Positions 24,111-32,022 of a stretch of DNA of 64,000 nucleotides are shown here, piece by piece (within the stretch, counting starts at the first letter, position 1; each line of letters starts with the position of its first letter). A model generated the notes under the pieces. The model did not search any database and was not told the DNA's origin. It saw only the letters and a program-made list of their open reading frames with translations. Made by a program: the position numbers and the translations under genes. The DNA is from Dolichospermum compactum NIES-806 (GTDB lineage: Bacteria; Cyanobacteriota; Cyanobacteriia; Cyanobacteriales; Nostocaceae). The stretch spans positions 1 to 64,000 of the forward strand of contig NZ_AP018316.1 in the NCBI RefSeq assembly GCF_002368115.1, in the 5' to 3' direction.

Positions 24111-24490
24111 AGGGAAATAATCGGTAAAAGCCTAACTTGATTTTGAGCTAGTTCGCTATTGGCAATTGTTTCTAGGCTTTCTTGTTGTAGTGTTTTTAAC
24201 AAATCCACACTTTCAGTTAGTAATTCTTCCACATTAATACCGCCGTAGCTAGGTAGATAACGCCGAAGACGATTACTACCTTCGCCTAAAAGAATCATTG
24301 CGCCCCGTTGGTTATGATTACCCAGATGATACAGTCCTACAGCAATTTGGAGAATACCTTGATAAAAAGTTTTATCTGGTTCGATACTATCGATCCAGAG
24401 TGCTTCAAGAATGTCATGACAAGCGTAGAACTGTCCAGCATTGAACTGTTCTACACCTTGCCAAAACTCTTCCGGCATGATTTCGCTCAT
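24098..24490 (-). CDS. DUF309 family protein
   Basis: 130 residues, all-helical. DUF309 signature: FWQGVEQFNAGQFYACHDILEALWID, then FYQGILQIAVGLYHLGNHNQRGAMILLGEG. The FN.G.F..CH..LE.LW pattern is the family hallmark; function is unknown. Its ATG overlaps the ftrC stop by 4 bp (ATGA), so it is co-translated with ferredoxin-thioredoxin reductase. The C-terminal end reaches into the 24077-24110 repeat. Confidence 0.85.
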   Translation of the reverse strand: MSEIMPEEFWQGVEQFNAGQFYACHDILEALWIDSIEPDKTFYQGILQIAVGLYHLGNHNQRGAMILLGEGSNRLRRYLPSYGGINVEELLTESVDLLKTLQQESLETIANSELAQNQVRLLPIISLSKL

Positions 24491-24852
24491 CCCATACTAT
24501 CCCGAACTTCTTTAATACAATCGAGAGAAATTTCTTGTTTGTCACCAGAAAATTCATTTTCAGGTGTGAGGAATAGCATACAGTGACATTCTTTGCGTTC
24601 GCGCATGGGTACGCAGGGACAGTTCCAAAAAGCGGCGTTAACTTCGGCTTCTTTATCTTCGTAGTGACGACAAGGACACAAAGGCGCACCGAGTTCGTCT
24701 TTATGCTTGGCTAATCCTTCAATGACGACTGCGGTAACGGAAGGTTCAGAACAGAAGTATGTTCCCGTCCGTTTGGCGTATTGTTCGGAAAAATGCCGCA
24801 TTGCTTCTAGGCTTTTATCGCTGGATTTTGAATTCACTTCTGATGTAACCAT
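24487..24852 (-). CDS. ftrC: ferredoxin-thioredoxin reductase catalytic chain
   Basis: 121 residues with the full cysteine set of FtrC: YFCSEPSV, CPCRHY, WNCPCVPM and CHCMLF. These ligate the 4Fe-4S cluster and form the redox-active disulfide that passes electrons from ferredoxin to thioredoxin in light. Length fits the family. The gene overlaps the DUF309 gene downstream by 4 bp. The variable chain FtrV is not in this window. Confidence 0.95.
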   Translation of the reverse strand: MVTSEVNSKSSDKSLEAMRHFSEQYAKRTGTYFCSEPSVTAVVIEGLAKHKDELGAPLCPCRHYEDKEAEVNAAFWNCPCVPMRERKECHCMLFLTPENEFSGDKQEISLDCIKEVRDSMG

Positions 24853-24920
24853 TGGTTGTGCTGTTTATAAATTTCTATGTTTCTTTGCATTGTACATCAG
24901 GCTCAGTGTGAGAAATCGCT

Positions 24921-25497
24921 TCAAAATAAACTGAGGGCTTTTTGGAGTTGGGGTTGTAGTTCTTGTTCGTTTTGGACGATCATGCCAGGATATTCCCGAT
25001 TAATGAGGTTTGGTGTGGCTGATTCTGGATTTTGCCACAGTAGCCAACGACTAACCGGAGGTAAGGAAGATGTGGTGAAAGAGTTTTGGGTTAGCCAAAT
25101 GAGGGGGCAATGATCTGGTGGTAAGCTGTTTTTTTCGGTGGGGTTGGTGGCTAAATAATTCTTGTTGCCATTGGAAGGAACTATCTATGGCGATAAGAAT
25201 TTCTTGTCCTCCGGTGATTACTTCTAATTCCCGGACTCGCAATTCTCCATAACGAGCGCTTGTCCGCCAATAAATCAACCGGGTAGGATCATTGATGCGA
25301 TAGGGACGCAGCGATCGCAACAAAAGCCGACACCCCCAAAAGCGCAAAACTAACCCCACTAATCACATACAGCCAGCCATAGTATTAATCCCTGCACCCA
25401 AATAACACACGGAGATTCCCGCCAACACCCAACCGCCATAAGCAGGTGCAGCAGCATGGGTTTCTAGCCAGTTGTTGATTTTTTTAGTAATTTTCAT
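24921..25497 (-). pseudogene. decayed DUF58-domain protein gene
   Basis: The minus strand from ATG 25497 begins MKITKKINNWLETHAA and continues GVCYLGAGINTMAG-like, then hits a stop. In another frame it becomes YVISGVSFALLGVSAF. After an internal deletion it jumps to the DUF58 core PYRINDPTRLIYWRTSARYG (near 25300-25240). A further frame change leads to HCPLIWLTQNSFTTSSLPP and ...LQKALSLF with stop at 24921. Start, core and end are therefore present, but in three frames and with most of the middle missing. DUF58 proteins usually work with a MoxR ATPase. Confidence 0.8.
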
Positions 25498-25560
25498 CTT
25501 TCTTGTTTAACTTAATTTGGGGGAACAGGGAACAGAGAGCATTCCAAAATATAGAATCCA

Positions 25561-25667
25561 GGCGACTGGAAGTCACTGCTACACAGGCAAAACCCACCTG
25601 CGTGGGTTGAAAATTTCCTAGTCCGCGTAGGCGGACTTTGTTTGTGTAGCCGTGATTTCTAATCGCC
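25561..25667. mobile_element. MITE-like element, GGCGATTA family, full copy
   Basis: 107 bp whose left end GGCGACTGGAAGTCACTGCT mirrors the right end (reverse complement GGCGATTAGAAATCACGGCT). Each arm continues into GCTACACA and a small hairpin (ACCCACC...GGTGGGT type; CCGCGTAGGCGG on the right). Related copies: 28616-28665 (half) and 30074-30192. Confidence 0.8.
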
Positions 25668-25822
25668 AGCTTATTTTTGTAAAATTGGGATGCTCCCAGG
25701 GAACAGGCGATAGGCAATAGGGAATAAATTTGTTTAATGATGATTGAGAATTACTATATCTAAAAGTTCCCTGTCATCCATTACAACTGACAACGGACAA
25801 CTGACCACTAACAACTGACAAT

Positions 25823-26860
25823 ATGGTTTATCCCGTTATTTGGCACAATAATTCAGTCTCACTGATTGATCAAACTCGCTTACCTAATGAATATACAGTG
25901 GTGGAGATTCACCGCAGTGAAGATATGGCACAAGCCATTACAACCATGATTGTGAGGGGTGCGCCGGCGATTGGGGTGGCTGCGGCTTATGGAATGTATT
26001 TGGGGGCAAGGGAAATTGAAACCAGCGAGCGCCAAGAGTTTTTAGCTAAACTGGAAATAGTAGCTAATTTGTTGCGTTCTACCCGTCCCACTGCGGTAAA
26101 TTTGTTTTGGGCAATTGGCAGAATGATGCAAACAGCCTATGAAACCTTGGGAACAGTCGCAGAAATTAAACAAGCCCTTTTAGAAACCGCCCAAAAGATC
26201 AATGCCGAAGATTTGCAAACTTGTCAAGCGATCGGTGATCATGGTTTAGCCGCATTACCGAAGACTCCAGACCGATTAATTATACTCACTCACTGCAATG
26301 CTGGCGCTTTAGCCACCGCTGGTTATGGTACAGCATTAGGTGTAGTCCGTTCTGCGTGGAAAGAAGGACGTTTAGCCAGAGTATATGCAGACGAAACTCG
26401 TCCCCGGTTACAAGGTGCAAAACTCACCACTTGGGAATGTGTCCAAGAAGGGATTCCGGTGACAGTAATTACTGATAATATGGCTGCCCACTGCATGAAA
26501 CAAGGTTTAATTGATGCTGTAGTTGTGGGTGCTGATAGAATAGCTGCTAATGGCGATGCTGCTAATAAAATCGGAACTTATAGTTTAGCTATTGTGGCAA
26601 AAGCTCATAATATTCCTTTCTTTGTAGCTGCACCTTTATCTACAGTAGATTTTGAATTAACTGATGGTAGTCAAATTCCCATTGAAGAACGTCACCCAGG
26701 GGAAATATATCAAATAGGTGAAACTATCCTCACTCCTCCAGGTGTGGAATTTTATAACCCGGCTTTTGATGTCACACCTGCGGATTTAATTACCGCCATT
26801 ATTACGGAAAATGGGGCTTTTCTGCCAGGGGATTTATTAAAGGCTAAAAAGGTGCTTTAA
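25823..26860 (+). CDS. mtnA: S-methyl-5-thioribose-1-phosphate isomerase
   Basis: 345 residues of the eIF2B-alpha/MtnA family. Motifs include MIVRGAPAIGVAAAYG, TRPTAVNLFWA, LTHCNAGALATAGYGTALG with the catalytic Cys, DETRPRLQGAKLT, and VVGADRIAANGDAANKIGTY with the catalytic Asp. It isomerises methylthioribose-1-phosphate in methionine salvage. Length matches the family. The gene stands alone between repeat-rich stretches, 26 bp after a run of TGACAAC heptamers. Confidence 0.95.
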   Translation: MVYPVIWHNNSVSLIDQTRLPNEYTVVEIHRSEDMAQAITTMIVRGAPAIGVAAAYGMYLGAREIETSERQEFLAKLEIVANLLRSTRPTAVNLFWAIGRMMQTAYETLGTVAEIKQALLETAQKINAEDLQTCQAIGDHGLAALPKTPDRLIILTHCNAGALATAGYGTALGVVRSAWKEGRLARVYADETRPRLQGAKLTTWECVQEGIPVTVITDNMAAHCMKQGLIDAVVVGADRIAANGDAANKIGTYSLAIVAKAHNIPFFVAAPLSTVDFELTDGSQIPIEERHPGEIYQIGETILTPPGVEFYNPAFDVTPADLITAIITENGAFLPGDLLKAKKVL

Positions 26861-26937
26861 TTTTGACAGTGACGAGGGTTTAGCAATGCTAAGAGGGTGA
26901 ATAAACAAGTCCCTCATGGTGTATCAAATATTTTTAT

Positions 26938-27144
26938 ATCCCCCTAAATCTCCCTTAAAAAGCTATCGTGTACACACAAGTTAAATTACCCCCCTTAATG
27001 CCCCCGATGCTTTGGGGGGAAACCGGAAAAATTAGTTCCCTCCCCAAAGCATCGGGGAGGGTTAGGGTGGGGTAATTTGAGGAATAATGGTGATTCGATA
27101 ACTTGTGTGTACACCGTAGCTTACTAAGGGGGGTTAGGGGGGAT
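26938..27144. mobile_element. MITE-like element with long imperfect terminal inverted repeats
   Basis: The left arm around 26938-26983 (CCCCCTAAATCTCCC..., then AGCTATCGTGTACACACAAG) is mirrored by 27099-27144, whose reverse complement reads CCCCCTAACCCCCCTTA then AGCTACGGTGTACACACAAG. Inside, CCGATGCTTTGGGG pairs with CCCCAAAGCATCGG. No open frame is present. Arms of about 45 bp around a structured core make a short non-autonomous element. Confidence 0.75.
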
Positions 27145-27235
27145 CTGTTGTTTAAGCTAAAATCACAACCTAAAACTTTGCAAACAACCTCTAAACCCAT
27201 AGAGACTTCCAATTAAAAAAATATCCCAAAATTTC

Positions 27236-27300
27236 TTGTGGTGCGGGCATCTTGCCCGCTAATAATACAAGGACGGGCAAGATGCCCATCCCACATCCCA
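27236..27300. repeat. inverted REP-like doublet
   Basis: GCGGGCATCTTGCCCGC and, 13 bases on, ACGGGCAAGATGCCCATCC in opposite orientation. The whole is flanked by TTGTGG and CCACAA. The arrangement resembles a REPIN. It precedes the 27539 gene cluster. Confidence 0.7.
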
Positions 27301-27538
27301 CAAGATTGGATAGCGAGGTGCTGCTGCAAGCAGTTCATCTCTTTTGTGGAGTTCTTTATATAAATTTAACCCTCCATTTTAATAAAAATTGGTACATATA
27401 TTTCTTTGTGCCTTATTTCCATGTTCCCTAACTACACAAATAAATTTAGCGGTAAAAAACAGAACAAAACTGTCTAAAATACCACCATATAAGTTAAAAT
27501 TTACTTCATATAGCAATAAAGTGTATCAAGTAAGAACT

Positions 27539-28597
27539 ATGAGTGGACAAAAAACATTTAACGTCACTGCTGGTATTTCTACCGCATCACAACCCAGTTT
27601 ATTTGATGGTGTAGCTTCTGCATTGCAAGCATATCAAGAACGTCAGCGTCAGGAAAGGGAAACTGCTATCAAAAGAGAGCAAGATATACAACAAAAAATT
27701 GCTCAATTTCGTTCTGGTGCTACTAAAAAAAAGATTGTTGTTCAAGAACCTGAACAGGTTAACTTAATAAATGCTGAGGTAAATCAAGCCTTATCTCAGG
27801 ATGCACAAAGACAAGTGCAGAATCTAAAAATGCAATTACCAAAGATTAAATCAGAATATCAAATTTTGATTGATCGGCAATTATTGGAATCAGCAAGTGT
27901 GCAACAAGCTATTCAGAAGACGGAAAGGGCATTACAAAATAATAATTTAACTGATGCTCAAACCTACTTGCAAACATTAGATGATGCGCGGATTCAGGTA
28001 ATTCAACAACTCAAAGTAGAGTGGAAAAAACAGTTTGAATTTCTGCAATCTAGACTCGATAATTTACAGTTAAGTCTTCCTAATCATATTACTCAACAAT
28101 TACAAACCAAAATCAATGGAATGTGTAATAGTTGGCAAAATATTTCTGATGAAGATATAGAAAATTTCCATCAAGAAATTAGTAGATATGAATCTCAAGC
28201 AGAGCAAGTTTATACTGCGGCAAAAAATTTAGTAGCATCTTGGCAAGAAGTTGGTTATGTTGCCAAGATTACGGAAATTAATGATGGTGATGTAGTTATT
28301 AATATCGAAACCCATGAGGGAGTAAATACGCAAATGCGAATTCAGTTTGATGGTCAACAAATTGATTTAGCTGGTCCTCATGATGAAGAAGGTGATTCTT
28401 CCTGTTCTAGTCGGACTTTTGATGTGATTGAACTGTTTCAACAGCAAGGTTATCAGGTGGAATGGACAGCATGGAATGGTGAACCTGTGGACAAAGAATG
28501 GCGGAATGTGGACATGGGGATTATTTCCGTAAAAACAACTATGGAGTCTGATTTTAATAAAATACCTGAGCGACGTTCTGAAAGTCAGGAGTATTGA
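27539..28597 (+). CDS. coiled-coil protein, first gene of the GTPase/vWA cluster
   Basis: 352 residues. The N-terminal region (about 30-75) is a charged heptad-rich helix (YQERQRQERETAIKREQDI). A long helical stretch covers about 85-240 and contains an ALQNNNLTDAQTYLQTLDDAR TPR-like pair. The C-terminal soluble domain (about 245-340) is beta-rich with VAKITEINDGDVVINIETHEG and a CSS motif. ATG 27539 (MSGQKTFNV) is chosen; the 50-codon upstream extension is low-complexity and has no Shine-Dalgarno. I do not recognise the family. It leads a same-strand run with the radical-SAM and GTPase genes. Confidence 0.75.
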   Translation: MSGQKTFNVTAGISTASQPSLFDGVASALQAYQERQRQERETAIKREQDIQQKIAQFRSGATKKKIVVQEPEQVNLINAEVNQALSQDAQRQVQNLKMQLPKIKSEYQILIDRQLLESASVQQAIQKTERALQNNNLTDAQTYLQTLDDARIQVIQQLKVEWKKQFEFLQSRLDNLQLSLPNHITQQLQTKINGMCNSWQNISDEDIENFHQEISRYESQAEQVYTAAKNLVASWQEVGYVAKITEINDGDVVINIETHEGVNTQMRIQFDGQQIDLAGPHDEEGDSSCSSRTFDVIELFQQQGYQVEWTAWNGEPVDKEWRNVDMGIISVKTTMESDFNKIPERRSESQEY

Positions 28598-28615
28598 TAT
28601 ATTTTATTACCACCA

Positions 28616-28665
28616 GGCGATTAGAAATCGCGGCTACACGGGCAAAACCCACCTTCGTGGGTTAA
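28616..28665. repeat. half copy of the GGCGATTA MITE family
   Basis: It starts GGCGATTAGAAATCGCGGCT and continues through the ACCCACC...GGTGGGT-type hairpin, but no right arm follows. It lies in the 94-bp gap between the coiled-coil and radical-SAM genes. Confidence 0.75.
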
Positions 28666-28691
28666 AATCATTAACTGAAAGATAGTAAATT

Positions 28692-29279
28692 ATGACACAA
28701 CCGCTATTGCTAAATATAGCTAGTTGGCTGCCTCGTTCTTGTGCTAATGGTCCAGGAACTCGGATGGTGATTTGGGTGCAAGGTTGTCCTTTTCGGTGTC
28801 TAGGTTGTCAAAATCCTGACTATTTGCAGTTTAAGTTAAATCAGGTGGTGACTGTAGAGGAAATGTGGCAAAAATTCCAAGCATTACCGGATTTAGCCGG
28901 TATTTCCATTTCCGGTGGTGAACCTTTTGCTCAAGCTCTGGCTTTGGCAGATTTAGCACGTCGCGTCCAGTCTGTAGGCAAAACGGTTGTTTGCTGGACA
29001 GGGTATGAATTAAAACAAATAAAATTGAGTAATATTCCCGGTAGTCAGGAGTTACTTAATCATATAGATTTATTAGTGGATAGCTTGTTTATACAGCAGC
29101 AAATTAGCGATCAACCACTAAGAGGTTCAAGTAATCAAAAACTGCATTTTCTGTCTGGGCGAATTGTTGAGGCTGATTTGATGAATATACCGCGTCAGGA
29201 GTGGATATTAGGTTCAGAGACATTAACATATACGGGGTTTCCTGTGGAATACAAGCAACTTGATCAGGGTGGGGTATAA
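28692..29279 (+). CDS. radical-SAM activase-like protein (NrdG/PflA type)
   Basis: 195 residues. Cys32, Cys36 and Cys39 in GCPFRCLGCQNPDYL form the CxxxCxxC that ligates the radical-SAM 4Fe-4S cluster. ISISGGEPFAQ is the SAM-binding GGEP motif. The size and the ANGPGTRMVIWVQGC start are those of glycyl-radical-enzyme activases. No glycyl-radical enzyme (NrdD, Pfl) is encoded in the window, so its substrate is unclear and may be a cluster protein. It ends 5 bp before GTPase A. Four-Fe-S binding is well supported; the reaction is unknown. Confidence 0.85.
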   Translation: MTQPLLLNIASWLPRSCANGPGTRMVIWVQGCPFRCLGCQNPDYLQFKLNQVVTVEEMWQKFQALPDLAGISISGGEPFAQALALADLARRVQSVGKTVVCWTGYELKQIKLSNIPGSQELLNHIDLLVDSLFIQQQISDQPLRGSSNQKLHFLSGRIVEADLMNIPRQEWILGSETLTYTGFPVEYKQLDQGGV

Positions 29280-29284
29280 AGCAG

Positions 29285-30052
29285 ATGAGTATTGTGGTGA
29301 TAGGCGATCGCAAAACCGGAAAAACCAGCATGGTCAGAGCCTTGGCTGAACATGGGAAATATGTCAAAATCAGTAATATCCTAGCCAGTGACTTATACAA
29401 TCCCAGTACCAAGGAAATAGCAGGTACGGAGATAGGTGAAAATCCCAGAACCTTAAACATGGAGGTGGATTTACCAGCTACCGGACCAAGACAACTGAAT
29501 ATTTTATGGATTGATGCCCCTGGAGAGTTTTGGAGTAATCCCCAAATTAGGCAAGATTATCCAGCAGCTTGGCAAGGAATGGAAGATAAAGTCAAGCAAA
29601 GTAAAGCTGTAATTTTAATGTTACCCCCTCACCAAAGTCTAGTTTCTAGCACTCGGATAAATGTGGCTGCTCATCACCTCCAACCAATTGATACATTACC
29701 AACCACTGATCAATGGGTGAATGGTTTACAGAACTGGTTCGACTTTTTACAACAGAATTGTCAACGAGTCAAACACATAGTTATCACCCTCCATAAAGCT
29801 GATTTATTTTGTGATGTAGAAGCAGAAGGAAAAGACTGGAGATACCGTCCAGATAGAGGTGGTGCAGCCCCTTGGTATGATTATAGTGATCATGTGGTTG
29901 AGTCATATTTTGGAGTAGCAAATCAAGTCATTCGTAAATACAAAGGAACAGAAATTGGTTCTCGGACTAACTTCTTTATTACTACTACCGAAAATCAGGA
30001 ATTACTAGAATTGCCTTGGCTGTATCTTGCTCCTTATCTTATTTATAGTTAA
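29285..30052 (+). CDS. P-loop GTPase-like protein A
   Basis: 255 residues. It has Walker A GDRKTGKTS at residues 7-15, a G3-like DAPG at 77-80 (LWIDAPGEFW), and a G4-like HKAD at 170-173 (VITLHKADLF). The non-standard G4 leaves nucleotide choice open. There are no transmembrane segments. It starts 5 bp after the radical-SAM gene and is probably co-translated with it. It is shorter than and only distantly like GTPases B and C downstream. Confidence 0.75.
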   Translation: MSIVVIGDRKTGKTSMVRALAEHGKYVKISNILASDLYNPSTKEIAGTEIGENPRTLNMEVDLPATGPRQLNILWIDAPGEFWSNPQIRQDYPAAWQGMEDKVKQSKAVILMLPPHQSLVSSTRINVAAHHLQPIDTLPTTDQWVNGLQNWFDFLQQNCQRVKHIVITLHKADLFCDVEAEGKDWRYRPDRGGAAPWYDYSDHVVESYFGVANQVIRKYKGTEIGSRTNFFITTTENQELLELPWLYLAPYLIYS

Positions 30053-30073
30053 TAGGATGTTTGAAAAGTTTAT

Positions 30074-30192
30074 GGCGAATATAATTCGCTACTACACAAA
30101 CGTTCGCGTAGCGTCCCGTAGGGATAATGAAAAATCAAGATTTTAACCCACGAAGGTGGGTTTTGCCTGTGTAGACGCGATTTATAATCGCC
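30074..30192. mobile_element. MITE-like element, GGCGATTA family, between GTPase genes A and B
   Basis: 119 bp. The left end GGCGAATATAATTCGC mirrors the right end GCGATTTATAATCGCC. It contains a GTTCGCGTAGCGTCCCGTAG segment and the AACCCACGAAGGTGGGTT hairpin shared with 25561-25667 and 28616-28665. It sits in the gap between cluster genes and ends 33 bp before the likely start of GTPase B. Confidence 0.85.
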
Positions 30193-30224
30193 AAGAGATT
30201 TATGAATTTAGACTTAAAAATTTT

Positions 30225-31115
30225 ATGAAGACTCAAAGTACAATTCTGAAAAAACAACAATTAATTGGCAATGATATTAGAATTATTGGCTCTCGCAAAT
30301 CCGGCAAAACCACTTATTTGGCTTCATTATTGCGACTCCCAGAGGAGTTAAAAAAACAATTTCCTGGCTTGAAAATTACACCTACTTCTGATGATGCTGA
30401 AGAACTGATTGGGGAGGCTAAAAATATTCTAGAAAAAGGGGCAGTTTTTGCGGGTACAGATATTGAATATGGTGATGAACCATATTTTTCTTTTCAAATT
30501 CAAATTCCCACCAGTAAAAATTCACCAGGAATAACATTAGGATTAAACGTCAAAGATTACTCTGGAGAAACATTTGAATTTGCAGCTATCCCTCACAAAG
30601 CCTCTGAATTTCAAGAATATGTAGAAGATTGGTTAACCGCCAAAAGTTGGATGATTATGCTCACAGATTGGGATGCAAGTAATGACGCAAAACTCTATGC
30701 ACCGGCTCTGAATAGGCTATTAACAGAATTATCCGAACAGGCTAATGTGAATGAAACTTTAAATCAATTGAGAGTTGCCGTAGTTATCAGTAAGTGTGAA
30801 CGGGGAGAACTTTGGCCTTGTCGTTTAGATGCCGAAGAAGATTTATTTAGAGTTCGTTTAAAGGAAACTTATAACGTTTTGAAAGACAAATTACCACCTT
30901 CCAGATTACGGTTTTTCGCCTGTTCTTCCTTCGGTGTGATGGGGGATAGCTCTGGACAACATGATCCCCGTCCTAATCGTTATATACCCGATGATGGCAG
31001 TTCTGCCGAGTTTATTGCCCATTTACGAGATGTGGAAGCTTGGAAACCCTTCGGATTAATTTCCCCACTTTATTGGTTAAGCACAGGGAGGGTATTCCAT
31101 GACGAATGCCTCTAA
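30225..31115 (+). CDS. P-loop GTPase-like protein B
   Basis: 296 residues. It has Walker A GSRKSGKT at 22-29, G3-like DYSGE at 111-115, and a strand followed by SKCE (VVISKCERGE) at the G4 position. It ends with the motif WKPFGLISPLYWLSTG, shared with GTPase C. I chose ATG 30225; the longer frame from 30156 would translate the right half of the MITE. The gene overlaps GTPase C by 17 bp. Family not recognised; likely a GTPase acting with the membrane proteins encoded downstream. Confidence 0.75.
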   Translation: MKTQSTILKKQQLIGNDIRIIGSRKSGKTTYLASLLRLPEELKKQFPGLKITPTSDDAEELIGEAKNILEKGAVFAGTDIEYGDEPYFSFQIQIPTSKNSPGITLGLNVKDYSGETFEFAAIPHKASEFQEYVEDWLTAKSWMIMLTDWDASNDAKLYAPALNRLLTELSEQANVNETLNQLRVAVVISKCERGELWPCRLDAEEDLFRVRLKETYNVLKDKLPPSRLRFFACSSFGVMGDSSGQHDPRPNRYIPDDGSSAEFIAHLRDVEAWKPFGLISPLYWLSTGRVFHDECL

Positions 31116-32010
31116 TCTTCCCCTGGACATAGGCGGAAACCAGGATTTTCGCGTTATTGGTCCCCGTCGTTCTGGCAAAACAGCGTTTATGGCGGCTCTA
31201 TCTCGTTGGCCAAATGCTAAAAAAGACAGTCCTATTCTTGCTGTTGACCCCTATAACGACGAAGCGGGGGAATTAATTAATATGGCTCAGGACATATTAG
31301 AAGATGGTAGAGAGTTAGCAAGTACAGATTATGGCAGTGGAGAAGCTGAGGATTTACCAACATACTCCTTACTAATTACCTTAAAAGCTAAGTTTATTAA
31401 TCATCCTCTCCCAGCTTTAAAAAATCAACCGATCAGATTGCGAGTATCTTGCCGAGAATACTCTGGGGAACTGATCAAAGAATTACGAAATCTTGCTAAT
31501 CCTAGCGCAAATTTAGTTAGTTATTTAGATGATTGTGCCACTGCATCAGGTTTATTGATACTGATTGATAGCACTGCTACCAGGACATCTGATCAAGAAT
31601 ATGCTCAAGCTTTAGAAAATTTGCAAAGAGAATTAAATGAGCGATTAAGTATTAATAATGGAGGATTACAAAACTATCGAATTGCGGTAGTATTTACCAA
31701 ATGTGAACAACCTCCCGCTTCAGGTTATTGGCAAGATATAGACACTTTCATGGGCTTGAAATTTCCCAATCTTAAAACTACAGTAAAGAAATGGAGTAAC
31801 CTATGGGGATGTTCTACAAATTACTTTTTTGCTTCTACCTTTGGCACAAAAGGAACACCACCAAAACCAAACTTCAAGAAAAAAAGTCGGGATAGTGGGG
31901 GAACTTATGGAGTAATTGATAAACCAGGAGTATGGCGACCTTTAGGTTTAGTTGCTCCTTTGTATTGGTTAGCAACGGGTAAGGAAGATAATCAATTGAG
32001 AGATATTTAG
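31099..32010 (+). CDS. P-loop GTPase-like protein C, paralogue of B
   Basis: 303 residues. Walker A GPRRSGKT at 21-28, G3-like EYSGE in LRVSCREYSGEL, TKCE in VVFTKCEQP, and terminal motif WRPLGLVAPLYWLATG. The order and spacing match GTPase B, so the two arose by duplication and probably act as a pair. The 17-bp overlap with B and the 12-bp gap to the 823-residue gene point to one operon. Confidence 0.78.
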   Translation: MTNASNLPLDIGGNQDFRVIGPRRSGKTAFMAALSRWPNAKKDSPILAVDPYNDEAGELINMAQDILEDGRELASTDYGSGEAEDLPTYSLLITLKAKFINHPLPALKNQPIRLRVSCREYSGELIKELRNLANPSANLVSYLDDCATASGLLILIDSTATRTSDQEYAQALENLQRELNERLSINNGGLQNYRIAVVFTKCEQPPASGYWQDIDTFMGLKFPNLKTTVKKWSNLWGCSTNYFFASTFGTKGTPPKPNFKKKSRDSGGTYGVIDKPGVWRPLGLVAPLYWLATGKEDNQLRDI

Positions 32011-32022
32011 GAGCAGATAATT

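Noticed and set aside
23946..24140. 64-residue ORF
   Set aside because: It consists mainly of the 45-bp tandem repeat translated and has no ribosome site.
27389..27538. N-terminal extension of the coiled-coil gene
   Set aside because: Low-complexity sequence without ribosome site; MSGQKTFNV at 27539 looks like the natural start.
30156..30224. N-terminal extension of GTPase B
   Set aside because: It translates the right end of the MITE; ATG 30225 gives a normal P-loop protein start.
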